Source of the DNA: Gonatopus flavifemur
Taxonomy: Eukaryota; Arthropoda; Insecta; Hymenoptera; Dryinidae
Direction: 5' to 3'
Length of the DNA: 64,000 bases
NCBI GenBank assembly: GCA_018340375.1
Contig: JAFFJZ010000006.1
Coordinates: 24,744,001 to 24,808,000 of the forward strand
Shown here: in pieces, positions 42,101 through 57,100 of the stretch
How positions within the stretch are numbered: position 1 is the first letter of the stretch
How the letters are laid out: every line of letters begins with the position of its first letter
Made by a program: the position numbers and the translations under genes
The notes under the pieces: model-generated
What the model saw: the letters and a program-made list of their open reading frames with translations, nothing else
Databases searched by the model: none
Told to the model about the DNA's origin: nothing

Positions 42101-45100
42101 TATGCGCCGAATATGGCAGGATTCTGGCATTCCAACCTTATCCAAGCAGTATCGATTGAATACCGGTTTAAGACTGTCTGTCCACTCAAATCTATATCGT
42201 TTGAAACTCGTTCGATACACTGAGAGAAATAATTACTAATACCAAGAAAACATATTCTTGGATATTTTTAAGAACACATATTCTTGATCACAGCTGATAT
42301 GTTGCAAGCTCAAGTGGAATTCCTTTGGATCAAGAAAATATTTTTTTAATTCAAGGAATACATCCTTAGTTGTAAGAGAATTTTGAATTGAAAAATAATT
42401 ATGACCTTGGATAGAAACAATCTTATGCAGGTATTACCAAGACTGAAAGAAATCCAAGCTTGTCCCAAGGTTGGCACATGTGTCAGAAACAAACCTCCGT
42501 GAAGAACAATTGGCCCGATATTGTTCCATAATTGTCCCGTTGTTCCCAATGGATAGTCAGTCATGGTACATTTGTTAATATTTCATCATTAACATTTGGT
42601 ACCACCCTCACAGCACATCCACCGATTTCCACGTGGCATCTCCGTGGACTCCACGTGGAGGCAACGTAGAAATGTTCGCTGCTGTACTGGAAGCTTGGCA
42701 CAAGTGTAAAAATCGAGCATTCGTTGAGAACAATTGTGTCAATATTGCCCACATGAGTGGCACAATGTTCATAAATATATATTTGCTTGCCCCGGTGCAA
42801 GCTTGGGCGAAGGCTGCCCACTCTGGGGCAGGCTCGGGTCAGGCCTGGGCCGATCGTTATGCTCACTGGAGATGAGATCTTATTAGTTTAGTTTGAGCAT
42901 AATTCAACAATAGAATCAAAATTGATTGAAATATCGGAGAACGCAAATTTTCCAATGATCATACAAGCTTGTCCCAGTCTTGTCACATTTTCTCTCTTGT
43001 TTCAAGATAATTCATGTACGGTATTCTGAGGAAGAAAGTCATGAACTGAAATATGAATCAATTATTCTTTTCATCAATATCTGCGATCAAAGAAGCACTG
43101 GTTGATGTTCGGTAAATGAATTGGACCGGGCCTGTCAAAACTACTGGCCCAAGCTTGTCATGATCTTATCGTTCCCCAGCCTGGGCTAAGTTTGGTAAAT
43201 TGTTCAAGACAAGTCTCGGCAGGTCCCCAGATGGCAATTTAACCTTGCTGCAATGTTGTCAGGCAAGCTTGTGACAAGGTTGATATAAGCCTCCTAGTTG
43301 ACACACGACAAGGGTACAAGCTTACAAAACCTTTGCAGCAGGGTTGTAGCAACCTTACACTGACAAGGTTGTCAATAACAAGCCAAAAACAATCGAATGA
43401 CAAGTGTGGCAGGGTTATGACAAGCCTACATGTTATCTGGGTCTTGTGCCAGGCTTGGTCCATACACACATGGGATTGTTCCCACCAAAGGTTGGCGAAT
43501 ATAACCTTGCCAGTACCAGGCCATTTGTCGACTTCGGCAATTTCCACATGGGATCGTATTCGCGTGGTATATCGAAAGGATTAACATTTCTTCATAAGTT
43601 CTCATTTTGGGGTACTCAAATACAATTTGATATACAAAAATTCGTAACATTCTTCCTCGCTGTTAGCGAATGTGTACAGAAATCAGGATTATAATCAAAC
43701 GAATGGCGTGATTCGTGATTTGGTGATATGTTGAGTTGGAAAGTTCGAGTCGAGGATGATTCCATTGTGACAACGCGTAAAATTTTTCCCTTCAGATCAT
43801 TATCCCACTACAGGACCGTGGAAGAGCACCCATGACATATAACAAGTGGCTTACATCCCCTCTAAAATCTGAAGAGGTCGTGACACTTGTTCTAAAAGTT
43901 CATAGGTCTGAAAGTCTATATGAAGCCTCTCAACTGTCTGTGTTTGTTTGACGAGTTGAGGAGGTTGTATCTTCACAGAGTGAAACATACACATTAATAT
44001 AACTTCCTTCCCTCGGTTTTTTCTCTTTCTTTGCTCGTATTGGTATATATATACATATATACACATGACATGAACGTACACAGTTCTGAATAACCGAACC
44101 GTACAGTGTGACGTTCGATTGTCGACTAGCACGTGGTAATATCGATGACTTCTCATCAATTAATTAACATCCAATAATGCCTCTGGCTCTTCGGATTCCA
44201 AGATTCACTTGAGGGTGCGGAAACACGTGTCACGGGTCATTAAATCAAAATAAACAGTTCTGAATAACATAGAATTATTCGAATGAAATAATTACCCTAG
44301 TAGAAATATCACAAGTTCTTCTTCATGACTCATGAGTTATTCGCAGGAAACAACTTATTAATATAAAACTAGTGAGTGACTAACGAATCACTTGTGAATT
44401 TTATATCTGACTAGTGATGTTTGGATAAAACTTGTGAATTTCTTGAAAGGTTAATCCAAACATGAGTAAGATTAGATTTATACATTATTAACTATAATCC
44501 TTGATAAGCAGTTTTATTTATTAGATCAATTTTATTCATTAGATTCGCCAAATATTGATTAGATTCATATTTGGATTAATTAATTTTTCTGGATGACTGG
44601 TAAAAAAATGTTTCATGCACTGAAAACACAGTTTGTTCCAGCCAAACAAAATTTTGGTTGAAATGAACGCATAGAAACTTTTTGGTTGGCTGAAATAAAA
44701 TTTATTTGGGGTGAACGAAATTTGGTTCACAATAATGAATGCTTTCGTACAGACAAATGAATCTTGTTTATCCTGAATAAATTTTATTTCAGGCAACCAA
44801 AAAGTTTGTTGGCGTTCATTTCAACCAAAATTCTGTTCCACCGAAACGAACGTTTCCTCAATGTGCATGTACAGTAAAAAAAATAATCAACCGAATTGAA
44901 AACATGTCTCTTAATTCTGAAAATAGAATCCCCTCCAGATAGTGTTCTTTTGATGCAAGAAAACAATTTTACTACCAGAAAATTCGATAATAAGTTTTTA
45001 TTCTTACCCTCATTATTCTCACAAGTGCAATGTTAGTTTATAATAAGTTCCTCGTTAGATAATGATGACTGTTTCACTAGTTTTGATAAATGGAATCTAC

Positions 45101-48100
45101 ACGGAGAAAAAGGTATCTTAAAAAGTACCATAATTTATGGATTTTTACCGCTGGTCTGACCCGAGTCTCAATATTTACCTGAACAAACCTCTAAAAGTAC
45201 CATAATATCTGGGACTTTTATGAGGAAGGTACCATACTTATTCTGAAAAGTCCAAGAAATTATGGTACTTTTAGGTATTCGTGCAAGTAAATATTCCGAC
45301 TCGGGTCAGACCAGCGCTGAAAATCCATAAATTATGGTAATTTTCAGGATATCTGTTTTCTCAGTGTAGTTAGTTGGAGTGTTATATTTTAGTGAGTGCC
45401 TTGTGACTTTTCCTCCCTAGAGATAAACTCGTGAGTGCCTCATTATTCAAATTTCTACTGATCAAAGACTCATGTCATGTTATAAATACACTGTAAAAAA
45501 TCTGACTGAAAGTAGCTGCATCTTACTTGAAAATTTGACTGAAATTCAGTCTTTTCCTTTGCTTCGGCATTTGTTTTGGATGCTTACTTTCGGCTGAAAT
45601 AGGGCTAGTTTTGGCTGCAAATAAGCCGATATTGAGGTTGAAAGTCAGTTTTACTTGCTTCAATATCGAGGGATTATAAAATGAAACTTAGGGTTCTATT
45701 GGCAATATCGAAGGGACGAAGAATGTATTCTATTCCCTCATGGTGCAATATTCAATTTTATAGATTTTGTGAGAAGACAATGTCGTACTGCGAAAATGTT
45801 GCTCAATTATTGTCACGAATACCTTGTGCACCAACAATATATTACATTAGATACGCATACATCACGGAGAGTCTCAAAGTACAGGATGGAAGAGTTTCTT
45901 AAGGATATTAGACCTGAGAAGATTATATGAATATGCCGACGTTATTCGAAGTCGTAAATCACTGGTACAGAGGCAGAGCTTGCTGCTGAAATTCATATCT
46001 TATCATTACAGGTATGAAAAAAATAAAAAAGAACGATACCATACAGGTCAAACACGAGAAATTGACATGCAACATACGAGAACTAGAATTCAAATCTTCT
46101 GTTAGATTCAGTGAAGCACGTGATCACTGATCCCTACCCAATCATCCTTCAAATATTCCTATTTTCTCCCTCGTTTCAATACTGGAGAAAATTACGAATT
46201 CATTTTGAAATCTACAATGGGTTTGGTTTCATCGATCAAAGATGTAATCCATAATGTTCGTGGCGACAGAGCCAAGAATAGTCGTTCAATATTCCTTCAG
46301 GAAAAATGGTGACACACTTCCAATAGAGTGAAAACACTTGTTAGAATATTTGGAATCATCAGTTCCTCTTTCTCTATTGTAATTCTTCAGCTTGCTTGGA
46401 AACAACGAATAATAGTAAAATGCAACGGTAAATGTTTTCAAAATAATTTGAATTTTGGATAAATCTCGATTTGGAGGGAGATATAGATGATTTTTTTTAA
46501 ACACTCGATAACGAGTTTTCACTTCAACCTCGAAGTTCGTCCGGAGGTATTCTATCCTCGAGCACGCGTTTATTCCGACTCCCTTTCGATTCATATTATT
46601 CTAGGAATTTCCTTCTAGAAATTCTTCCAACATAGGAAGAATGGTTTCGTCTTCTCTTCTCGTTGCGCTGTATATTAGCTGACTTCGATTTAACGGATCG
46701 TTTCTCCTCCCACTTTTAGCCGCAAACAAAATCCTCGAAAATCCCCGGTGGATAGTAGGATACGGCATGGCATGTAGCGAGGGAAGTTGGAAGGGAATGA
46801 GGGAAATCGTCGGGATGAAAAAAAGGTCTGCAATACGTACTCCCTTCTGAACACGGTGATGTACCGGTTTTTTTATTCCTCTTCTTCACGTTTCTTCCTT
46901 CCTCTTTCTCTCGAGTTCTTCTCTCCTATAATTTCACCACACATCGTTTCAGTATATTTTTCTCAAGTATAAAAAATAAATACAATATGTAAATGCGGTG
47001 TGGAGCAAAGAGACGATTCTGCCGTAATATTCACAAATCATTTATAATGGGCAAAAAATATCAGATAAATTATTTCGAGATTTGAAAAGATGTTCTGAAC
47101 TAACTGTGGGGGATTTTTCCCAAGTACCATTCGTTGTTTTTCTTTGTCGAAAAACACAAAAAGGAAGTATCAAAATCATTTGCAGAGTCTTAGAGAGAAG
47201 GAGAGAGAGAGAGAGATTATTCAAGCGGTACCTTGTAAATGAACTGAGGGGGTTTTGTTATCATCGACGATCTACGTTTTATCCATTTTTTCTTAGATTC
47301 GAAAAAGGTTCTGAATTTATGTACGTCATAAATGCGTGATGAGATATATCTCAAGTTTGTTCATCTCTTTTTCATCTTTTTCTCTCTTAAACCTACACGA
47401 AATGGTAGAGAGTGAGGAATAGCAGTTGAAGAGTTTAAAGTGCATCGGTCGTATTGCTATGACAATAATTCAGAACTCTAGAAACGTTTTGACCCAAATC
47501 AGTCATTTTGAAAAAGACAGGTGTAAAATCTCTTCCCTCTCGTACAATTTTTCGATACGAATGTTTAAAATAAATATTCAAATATGCTAAATTAATATAT
47601 TCACGTCCTCTTGGTGTGCGTAATTTTTACATACATGCATGAATTATTCCTACCATATTTATATTGTTGGAATTTATACACACGTCCAGTTATATCCTCT
47701 CCCCAGACGTTATCACTGACGTTATCATAAATCTTTCTTTTCAAATATATTCTCTCTGGAACATACGCATTCCGTATAAGACCATACGACATAATATAAA
47801 CTTGTGTGTTTTGGATGAGTATTCTCCATTTATCACGTGAATTCATGATATGTGAAAATATGTGTAGTCAGTAGGGTTGATGCTTATCCGACTCGAAAAA
47901 TGTTTTCATTATTTTTTCAGGAGGTACCCGGCCGCCTGTCGTTATATTCTGCCTCGAGAAGAAGCAATGTGACAATGTTTTGATCCATTTTAAACGAATT
48001 TTCAAGATTCGTGAAGATTCGGCACTATTGTTTTCGATTTAATTATTCGAATAATCGACTCATCGATCATCAGGGATTGTTTTATCGCCATTTGTATCTG

Positions 48101-51100
48101 TGGAATCACTTTTTCCATTTCTATGAATCCTACAAAGCTCTGACAACACTGATATATATATATATATAAACTGGATGGAACATAGCAATTTGAAAGTGGA
48201 CCCAATTGCAGAGCAGACATGTTTAGAGAGTTTCATTAGCGCCGTCTAGTGGTGAGCCGAGTTGTCACAATAAAATGATTCAGAATATCAACTAATCCAT
48301 TCTGGAATGCAATCCCTAGTGGAAATGCCCCATATATAAACTATATATGACCCATATATGGCCCATATACATAGGGGTATAAAAAAAGTCTCTCCTGCGA
48401 GAATTGAACGCGGTTCGTTGGGACCGGACTCCATCCCCCTTTCACTGGAGCCACCGCCGGTCGCTTGAAAGAACCGACTTCTTTCACGTATATGAACTCC
48501 CGCTTATTCTTGAAAACCATATATGGCTCATATATGAACTCCGAATTGGTGGATCAACAATTGTAGATCACATATAAGACATATATGAGTTATTGCAGGT
48601 CAGATTCACAATGAGTTCCTCAATATTTTTAGAATACCCATGTAGAAATTGACGAACGACCCAGTACTGGAATAACGATATTTGCCAACTGCCAACTGTT
48701 GGCAAACAACGTTGGAATAAACCCGGAATGATAACGCTGATCAACACTGGTACGGCGTTGTTCACCAATACTGGGTCAACGTTAACATCAACCCTGAATC
48801 AGTACTGGTTTTTCATTGTATACCAACATTGACAATTGATTTTCAACCGGTGATGGTAATCCACTTAAGGCTTTGTACGTAGCTAATGAAAATAATTATA
48901 TATTTTCAGCTAATGTCCATGGTTATATCGAAAGTGAAAAATATAACACATCTGTTCGTATGTTGCTGAAGTTTGAATCGTTTCTTGAAACGAATGAATA
49001 ATCCGAAAACATGTGCAAGTTTTAAAACATTGAACAAGTTTTAAATCAACGTTGGCAAATCAGCATTGACTATCGGCGTTACAACAACATTGTACTGGTT
49101 GCTACTTCAACCACGTTACAACGTTGGCAACCAACCCTGGTAATCAGTTTTGTACCAGTACTGTTTCGATTGTTATGGTTGGTTGGAAGTCGGCATTTCC
49201 TGCATGGGTAATTATTTTCGAATTCTTCGTTGAAACATATGGGATACTTGTCACATTTGTTTGTTTGCTCTTTTTTATTTTATTGTGTTCACCGGTTTAC
49301 AATGTGTCAGAGCTTTTAGTTTTGACAAATCCAGTTCTTTTTAAATGCGTGTATCTCGAAAAGGTCTCAACACACAGAATCACTAATAAGGCATGAAAGT
49401 TGGGATTTTTTCTGAACTTTTCAAAAATTCGAGTGAAATTTTTTTTTCCAATTTGTGTCTAGTGGAAGTAAAAATGGTAGTTTATTCGAATTTGGACATT
49501 TTCGGCCCTTTAAAATCACCAGGAATCCAAAAGGCTCTAGGGGGAGTGTGTGGTTCCGTACCCTGACGAAAATTTTTGTTATAATTTCTCATAATTTTTC
49601 ATTGTCCCAATTCATGGAGAAAATATAAGGAATTCTATTATTCTTTCTCATAATTTCTCATAATTTCTCATTGTCCCAATTCATGGAGGAAATATGAGGA
49701 ATTCTATTGTTCTTTCTCATATTTTCTCCATGAATTGGGACAATGAGAAATTATGACAAAAATTTTCGTCAGGGTAGCTTACACTGAGAACCCAATTTCT
49801 TAGATTAGAAGAAAATTTCTTTGCCCACATTCTGGTAAATCTTGTTTTCAATGGGAAAAATAATTCATTTCAATGAAAAAGTTTTTGATTGAATTGAAGT
49901 GATTCTTTTCAAATTTAAGAAGGAATATATTTTTGTTCCAGTTTGAAACTTCTTTGTTTCAGTTTGATGAAAACTTTTTCCTTCCGAATGAATTTTTTTT
50001 TGATTGAACAGAATATTTATTGGAATGAGGACAAAGAAAAATTTCTTCCAATCTCAAAAATTGGGCTCTCAGTGTACAGTGCTTGTCGTGAATTTTAATT
50101 TGTGCTGCCTTCTGTTATTGTCAAAGACACCGAGATGTGAATTTTACCGAGAAATCTGCAACAATATTTGAAAGACTGCGCGAATGGCATCTGTTGCTTT
50201 GGTTTGGGGTCCGAAAGACCCTGTGTAACCTTTACGTAAGTACTTTGAAGTGTAACCTCAACGGGTTAATTTTTTTATTTAACAAACACGATCGATCTAT
50301 GGTGCACAGCAATACTTTTGGTTCAGTTTTGAAAATGGTAATTTTCTACGACATTCAAGAAATATAAATAAAACAAGACAGAAAAGATAACTCAATGACT
50401 TGAAATTACACATCAATCCGTCCATGAAATGTCTCGTATCTATGCTGCATTACAAATCTTGAATAATCGAGCACGCGGAGTTCTCAGGCCGCCCTTGTTT
50501 TGTCTGGATCCCTGAAATGCCGTGAAATAACATTTTCGAAAACGAAACGAAAATTATCGTTATGTTCCAGGAATTAGTTTTGCTTGTGGAATTTGAAAAT
50601 CAAACGTATTCGAATTTGAATAAAATACTCTTTCCACTTCCATCGTCGAATTACGGCAAAATACGTCCTTGGAAAGGAATTTTCTCTTGACTTTGTGAAA
50701 AGCTGAGGCAAAATCCTAAGTTCCATGCCTTGATAATAATTTTTTGTATTGAAAGTTCTCAAAACGTTTCAAAAACGTGTCCAAGTCCCCCAGATGTTGT
50801 TTTCCAAAAGCACATTTTCCAAACGTCTTAGGAACGTTCATTCAATGTGTTGGGGAGCACATTTTGGGGACATTGTTTACACATGCTATGGTACGTTTTT
50901 GGAACGTTTTCGAGACGTTATATGAAAACCAAGTATTCTAACTCTAACCTATACAAATGTATGTTTATAGTTTTCCTAGGAAAAAAAGTACGAAACAACC
51001 ATAAAAATATGTTTTGGATTGAATATTTGGAAAGATTCCATTCCAGAAGTTCGAAACTATTTGCAGAATGTAAGTTATCAAGAATTAAGTAAATATATTA

Positions 51101-54100
51101 GGATTGACATAACCTCAAAATTGACGCTAAACAAAATTTCACTACCTGCAATGTATTAAAGAGATGCAAATGTAATTTATCAAATCTATCGATACAGGCT
51201 TCACCGCAGTTCATTTGCATCTTCTCGAAATGGAGAATGTTAGAAGATATGGCACAAGTTTGATATTCCACAAATTCTCATTCAACGTGTTTCATAAACG
51301 TTCCATGGGAACCTAAAAAATAAGACTATACCGGATATTTGTACATCCCTAGAATGTCTATGCGACATTTTTAAAACGTCCTGGAAGATTTTTTGAACGC
51401 TTCTCTTGTGACCAAGTACATTTTCTGAACGTCCAAAGAACGTCCCAGTGCTGTCTGGAAAAGTCCCATAATTTCTGGAACTTTTATAAAGAAGTATGGT
51501 ACCTTCCTCATAGTTCCCATGTAACACAGAATATTCTGAGAATATTCTCACGACATCCGTGAAATGTACTTGATCGAATATTCTCACAAAGAGCGTAGAA
51601 GATTCTTAGAAAATTTGAATGAGACTGTTTCGAATATTCTAGGAACGTTCGTACAATATGCGTACAAAGTTTGTAGGGAGTTTGATGAACAGCGCATGCG
51701 CAAGTATCGTGATGACATGAATTCATTAATGGCGGATAATGCTGTTGACAGGCTACAGACCCTTGGACAATATATTGTTTTAATTTGTGTTTTGGGAATA
51801 ATAAATCCATGAAAAGTGCATTTTAATATCGCAAATGTTCTCTGAGAGTGCCATGTGTGAAAAATAATCCTCAAAAGTGGAATAAAATATTGAGAAATAC
51901 CGTATATATTATGATTGTCTGGTGCGATCATAAGTGTCTTATCCATCTATGTGAATTCATAATATCGCTAACCATTCATGATTACAGATATGTAATGGTA
52001 GAAAAAATTGATTGTGAAGTAGTTTTCGGTGACATGCAGAAGTTTATATTGACGGGAATTCTTATTTTAATAGCATTTTTCTCTAATATTCCCACAATAT
52101 CCGTGACATCATATTCTGAGAATATTTGAAACAGTTCCATTCAAACATTCTGAGAATGTGCGTAGAATATATTCGCATGTCATAAGAATCTCCATAGAAT
52201 ATTCGAATATCCTCAATGTATATTCTCAGAACATTCTCAGAACATGCGTGTGCTATCTGGGAAAAGTCCCAGCCATTATGGTACTTTCAGGAGTATCTTC
52301 ACGTGAATATTTTAACTCCGGTTAGAGCAACGCCATAAATTCATAAATTATGGTAATTTTCAAGATACCATTCTCTCCGGGTGATGAACTTTCAAAACAT
52401 TTGAAGCTAATCAATTCTTCCAAGTGATAATGTATTCAACGATGGATTAACGGGGTCTCCAAAATATTCTAATATTGAATCACATGCGTGATTCCATGCA
52501 GTTCTTTCAACATACGATATCATAACATTCTGTCTTCAAAGTATAAGCTTTCCTTATCAAAAGCATCTTCATCAGTTAAACCGTGCGATCCATAGTATCA
52601 CATTGTTATGACAGCTGTCTAGTTCCTGCTGTGCTGCTCATATCAAGATCCATGTTGGTATATTCATCTGGTAACATGGTATAATTTTACAAGGAATAGT
52701 TTACAACATGATATCCTGCGGTACATTGAAATGCGAAGTAAGGATTGATCTTTATGGAAAGTGATGATTGTCGATAGAGCACTCATTTTATCATCTCAGA
52801 AAAGAAGAATCGAATTAAAAGAACGTCGTAGTCGAGAATCTCAAGATTATCTATGAAAGATATTCGAGAAGAATCAGATACTAATGATTACCAGTACATT
52901 ACAAATTGAGGGATGAAAATCCTAGAATTCGTCGTATCATTAAGCATACGGATGGAAATTTCAAAAGCTAGCAGTACCTTGAGAAATCTTTGCAAGGAAA
53001 GGTTAGTGTGATCCTTTACGACGTTAATGAGAGATTCTCGAAAACGTTCTCGCCAGCAGCAAATCTTCCTTTGATGAACACTTGGTACGTTCCAGAAAGC
53101 GGCGTCATTCAATCAAACTTATTATATCGGGTGAGCGTTGAAGTTTTGGCCAAGCTTCTCTCAAGTACTTTGACAACGGTCTAATCGTGAAACTTTCCCG
53201 AGGAATTTTCGCCTGCTGATGACTCCTCTTTCTCCAGAGAAGAGCAAATGTTGAAGAAAAAACAGCTGCTATCGTATATTTCCTACATGTTATATCAACC
53301 TCGAAAATATTGTGACAAAAATTCCATGATTAACATGGAGACTACAAAGAAGATCAAACAAAAAAGCAAAAATCGAATTCTTCGTCTTTATAAGGCGATG
53401 TTTCACGTTGTACTACAGTTGCAAGTTGTACCCATGATTTTTTATTACGAATCGTGAATTACCGAACGAAACATCGATGAAGGATCATTATAGGCAGGTA
53501 TACGAGGCAATACATCTTCGAGTTTCTCTTTTCCGCTTTCGTTTCGTAGTCGATTGATAAGTAGCGAAATTTCCAATCACCGCACCATTTCATTGTCGTC
53601 AGCGCGTTATTTCCAACGAACAAATCCCAATGATTTTAATCCTGACGGTTGACGCTCAATTTCTTCTCGATTGCCTCGTGTTTGATCTGAATTTACCTTC
53701 GCGCGAAGCACGAAGCACTTTATTGCGTATAATTATTGTAAATCCTGTAATTCAAAACCGAGTAATAGCGACATAGATATGGCATATCCATCGACACATA
53801 GATTCTCTCGAAGATCGAATTTTATTTGTATAGACATTCGGTTGATTTTCTGCACGAATGTAATGAATATACATATGAGTTATGAATATAGTAGATTGAA
53901 GCTACACGTGCGTGTAATAGAATTGATAGAAATGAATCACTCTTCCTTTACGAGAACAGACATTTTTATTGTTTTGCTTTCCGACATGAAATTACCTCCT
54001 CCATCATCCTCGTCCGGTCTGAGATCCGTATTTCATATCACAATGCAGTTGAATTTTCCATCATTCGAACAATGGATGGGAAGTGTGCTGTGCTGAGCTA

Positions 54101-57100
54101 AGAAAGTATGCATAAAAAGTTTCCTAATTCTCCCCTGCTGGAGCTGTTGAATAAGAAAAATCATAGACACCTTTCTGACATAATGAACGAGAATGAAAAA
54201 AAAAAAAATACACGGAATATTTCCATCAAAGTTATGCGAGGGAAATATTTTTCAATGATCTATGTATATTTCATCTTTCAGTGAGGCTGCAAAGTTGTTG
54301 GTTCCATACAGTGTTTATTCACTCTCCGTCTTTATTTCTTCACTCAAGCGTAAATTCTTCACTCCCCAAGGTTGTAACCCTCATTTCCTGTACCTTCCTT
54401 CACGTTCCAAATGTTATGATTCCATACATTAATTCATTCACTCATTCATTCGCAGAGGGTTGACAGCGGAATCTCATATGTAGAACTCGATGGTATTTCT
54501 TCCGTCTTGTCTCATGTATCGTGTGTGTATATACATACACACGAGAGAGAGAGAGAGAGAGAAAACACCAACAGCAATATTCTCTATTCACCGTACGACA
54601 AGTCTGAAACTTTAGTTTCCAAAATTCCATTTGAATCGGATATTCGTCAAATACGATGCTTCGAATTCCAACTCAGTTTACAATTTATTATTCATAATAA
54701 AATCCAACTTTATTTAATTTAATTCCAACTTCGTTTTGATGCAACAGAGGAATTCAAAAGTACCCTGCATCCCCCGCACGTGACAATGATTTTGCGAGTT
54801 CATCGTTTCACGGAAGTAATGATCCCTCCAGCAATCTCATCTCGCCGTTTTTGCGTTACCCTCGTAACCCTATTTTTGCTCGGAGTTTCATTCCGCCTAC
54901 GTACTTTTATAATAGTAGATACCTACCCGAAATAAAAAACTGTTACGAATTTCATTTGCAGAGAAGAGCCCATTCAGAGGAGTAATACGATTTACAAACA
55001 AACGGAGTCGACGCAACGATCTCCCTTTTCTGTTTCATCAATTATCACCCTCCCGGTTATATTCTTCCTTTCCATCCCTCGTCGAGTCTCTCAAAAGACG
55101 TGGGCGTCGATTATAATGATTAAATTTTCGCAGAGAATGATGTCACGGTAGTCGAAACGCCACGAGACAGACAGAAGGAACGTCAATTAAGAAGAACATA
55201 CGAGAAACGAAGTTTTCAAATGTTCACAAACATTTCAACATTTTCAATCCTCATTCCATCTTGTGGTAGGATTTTCCGTGAAATTATGTGCGAAGTTTCT
55301 CATCCACCTTATCCAGTCTTAAAGAGACGTGAGGAACGTGATTCTCAGTTATCCGAAGAATCGCGACAAGGAAGCAGATCCATAGCAAAAAGAAAGATAA
55401 GAACGTGAGTTGGAGATTCTCAACGTTATGAAAGTTCTCAAATTGTGAACTTCGATTATGTACTTATATATGTCTGTATATGTATAAAACAAAGTGAATG
55501 TTATATGACAAATGCGAGCCATGTCTTCTCCTCATCAATTTTTCTGACCAGCAAACAGAGAACACCACGCCAGAGAGTCATGGGACGATGAAGTGCCGAA
55601 TAACGTGTTCGCATCTTCTCTTATTATATCCGTACGAATGTATTTCTATTCCATGTGCGCGAGGCAGCGACATTCAACGCCTGGCGTTGAGCAGTGGAAC
55701 TTGTCAGCTTGGGGCAGACACGCGCGACGACACATGGCGCGCTGTATGCGCATTAACTTTACTGGTCGGGGTTTAGCGGGACTCGATGACAACGAGATTT
55801 TGTCACTCGTTTTATTCATTGTTTTGACGGGTACCGGATTGCAAAATTCCAGTAAATATACTTGCCAGAAAACATTTGAATATGTACACTGAGAAAATTG
55901 AACTGTAACCATTACCATACGAAAATGGTAGTTGATGATGGCGACTACGTTATTTGGTATCCATCTTCATGTAAATGGTAATCATTCCGATGTGCATGAA
56001 CATTGCGACGATTCTCCATAGTATCCGAAACCAAAATCGAGAAAGCTGTCCTGCAATTACCATTTGCACATGGTAATCATTGCATTTCTCTTCTCTCAGT
56101 GTAATAAAAAAACTTGCCCTTATGGATATTTATGAGGGAGTTATTCGCCCCTGAAAATCAGTCAATTGCCAATGAGGTGTAATTTCTACCCATGAAAGCT
56201 GGTCTGGAACTCAATTTTCAACGGTCAAAATCATCACCAGGTAATTTCTGGACAAGTCCCACGTACGACATTTTGTTTTGTTTTTAATTCCACGTATTCT
56301 ACCTCGAATTCCACTCAACGGAGTATACACTAGGAACATCAGTTATTGACTGTAACAATATTGACACGATTTCAATATTATGATATGATATGGAAATGAC
56401 TCTCATCCTGGCGATATTTAAACCGATTTTCGGAACATTCCGAATATGATTGTAGGGAGATATTTCAACCGGAAATCGAAATCTATTCCAAAATTTGTAA
56501 TCAAAGGCAAATTGAACAGATGCGATATTGATGATCGTGTGAAACCAGAACGAATACCAAGTAGTACACGTGCTGATGAGATTTTCATTCGATGAATGAA
56601 AAATTCAATAATAAGAGATATGGAGCGGTGTTCACATTTCGCATGGCTAATGAATTTGTTGCATACGTTGGGACTGAACGGAATTATTTTCTTCATTGAT
56701 CAAATATATGCAACCGCGGATATAGTTCAAATTGCTCAATTATTTGTATTGTTCTGGAATATGTTATTCAAGAGATTTGAATGCGAGAGTTGATTAAACG
56801 GTATCTGCATGCGTAATATACGAGAATATGAACTTCGAGCGATCGGTGTGTGTTTTTTCTCTTCTTTTTCATGTGGAACATATTATGCTGTCGTATATTT
56901 CGATGACAAGTTGTTCGAAGCAAAGCATTATCAGTTCACCGTTGTTTTGATATCAGTGTTTGAATAGTATTGTCATGGTTCCTATATCTATTGTAACTCG
57001 CCACATATGAAGTTTAGCTGGAAGGTTTAGCTGCATAATGAATTTAATGGAGGTATGGTAAATACCAAATTTCATTGTCCAGGCGGTGTATGACGGAAAC

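Larger units (their letters stand above)
44295..45461. mobile_element. Group A element A8 holding two Group B insertions
   Basis: The left end is CCCTAGTAGAAATATCACAA with TA before it. The right end is a decayed ATTTCTACTGA near 45461. CACTAGTxAGTGACTAA-like and ACTCGTGAGTGCC words occur on both sides of the two nested foldbacks at 44618-44863 and 45100-45366. The right GGG and duplication are lost, so the end is approximate. Confidence 0.5.
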
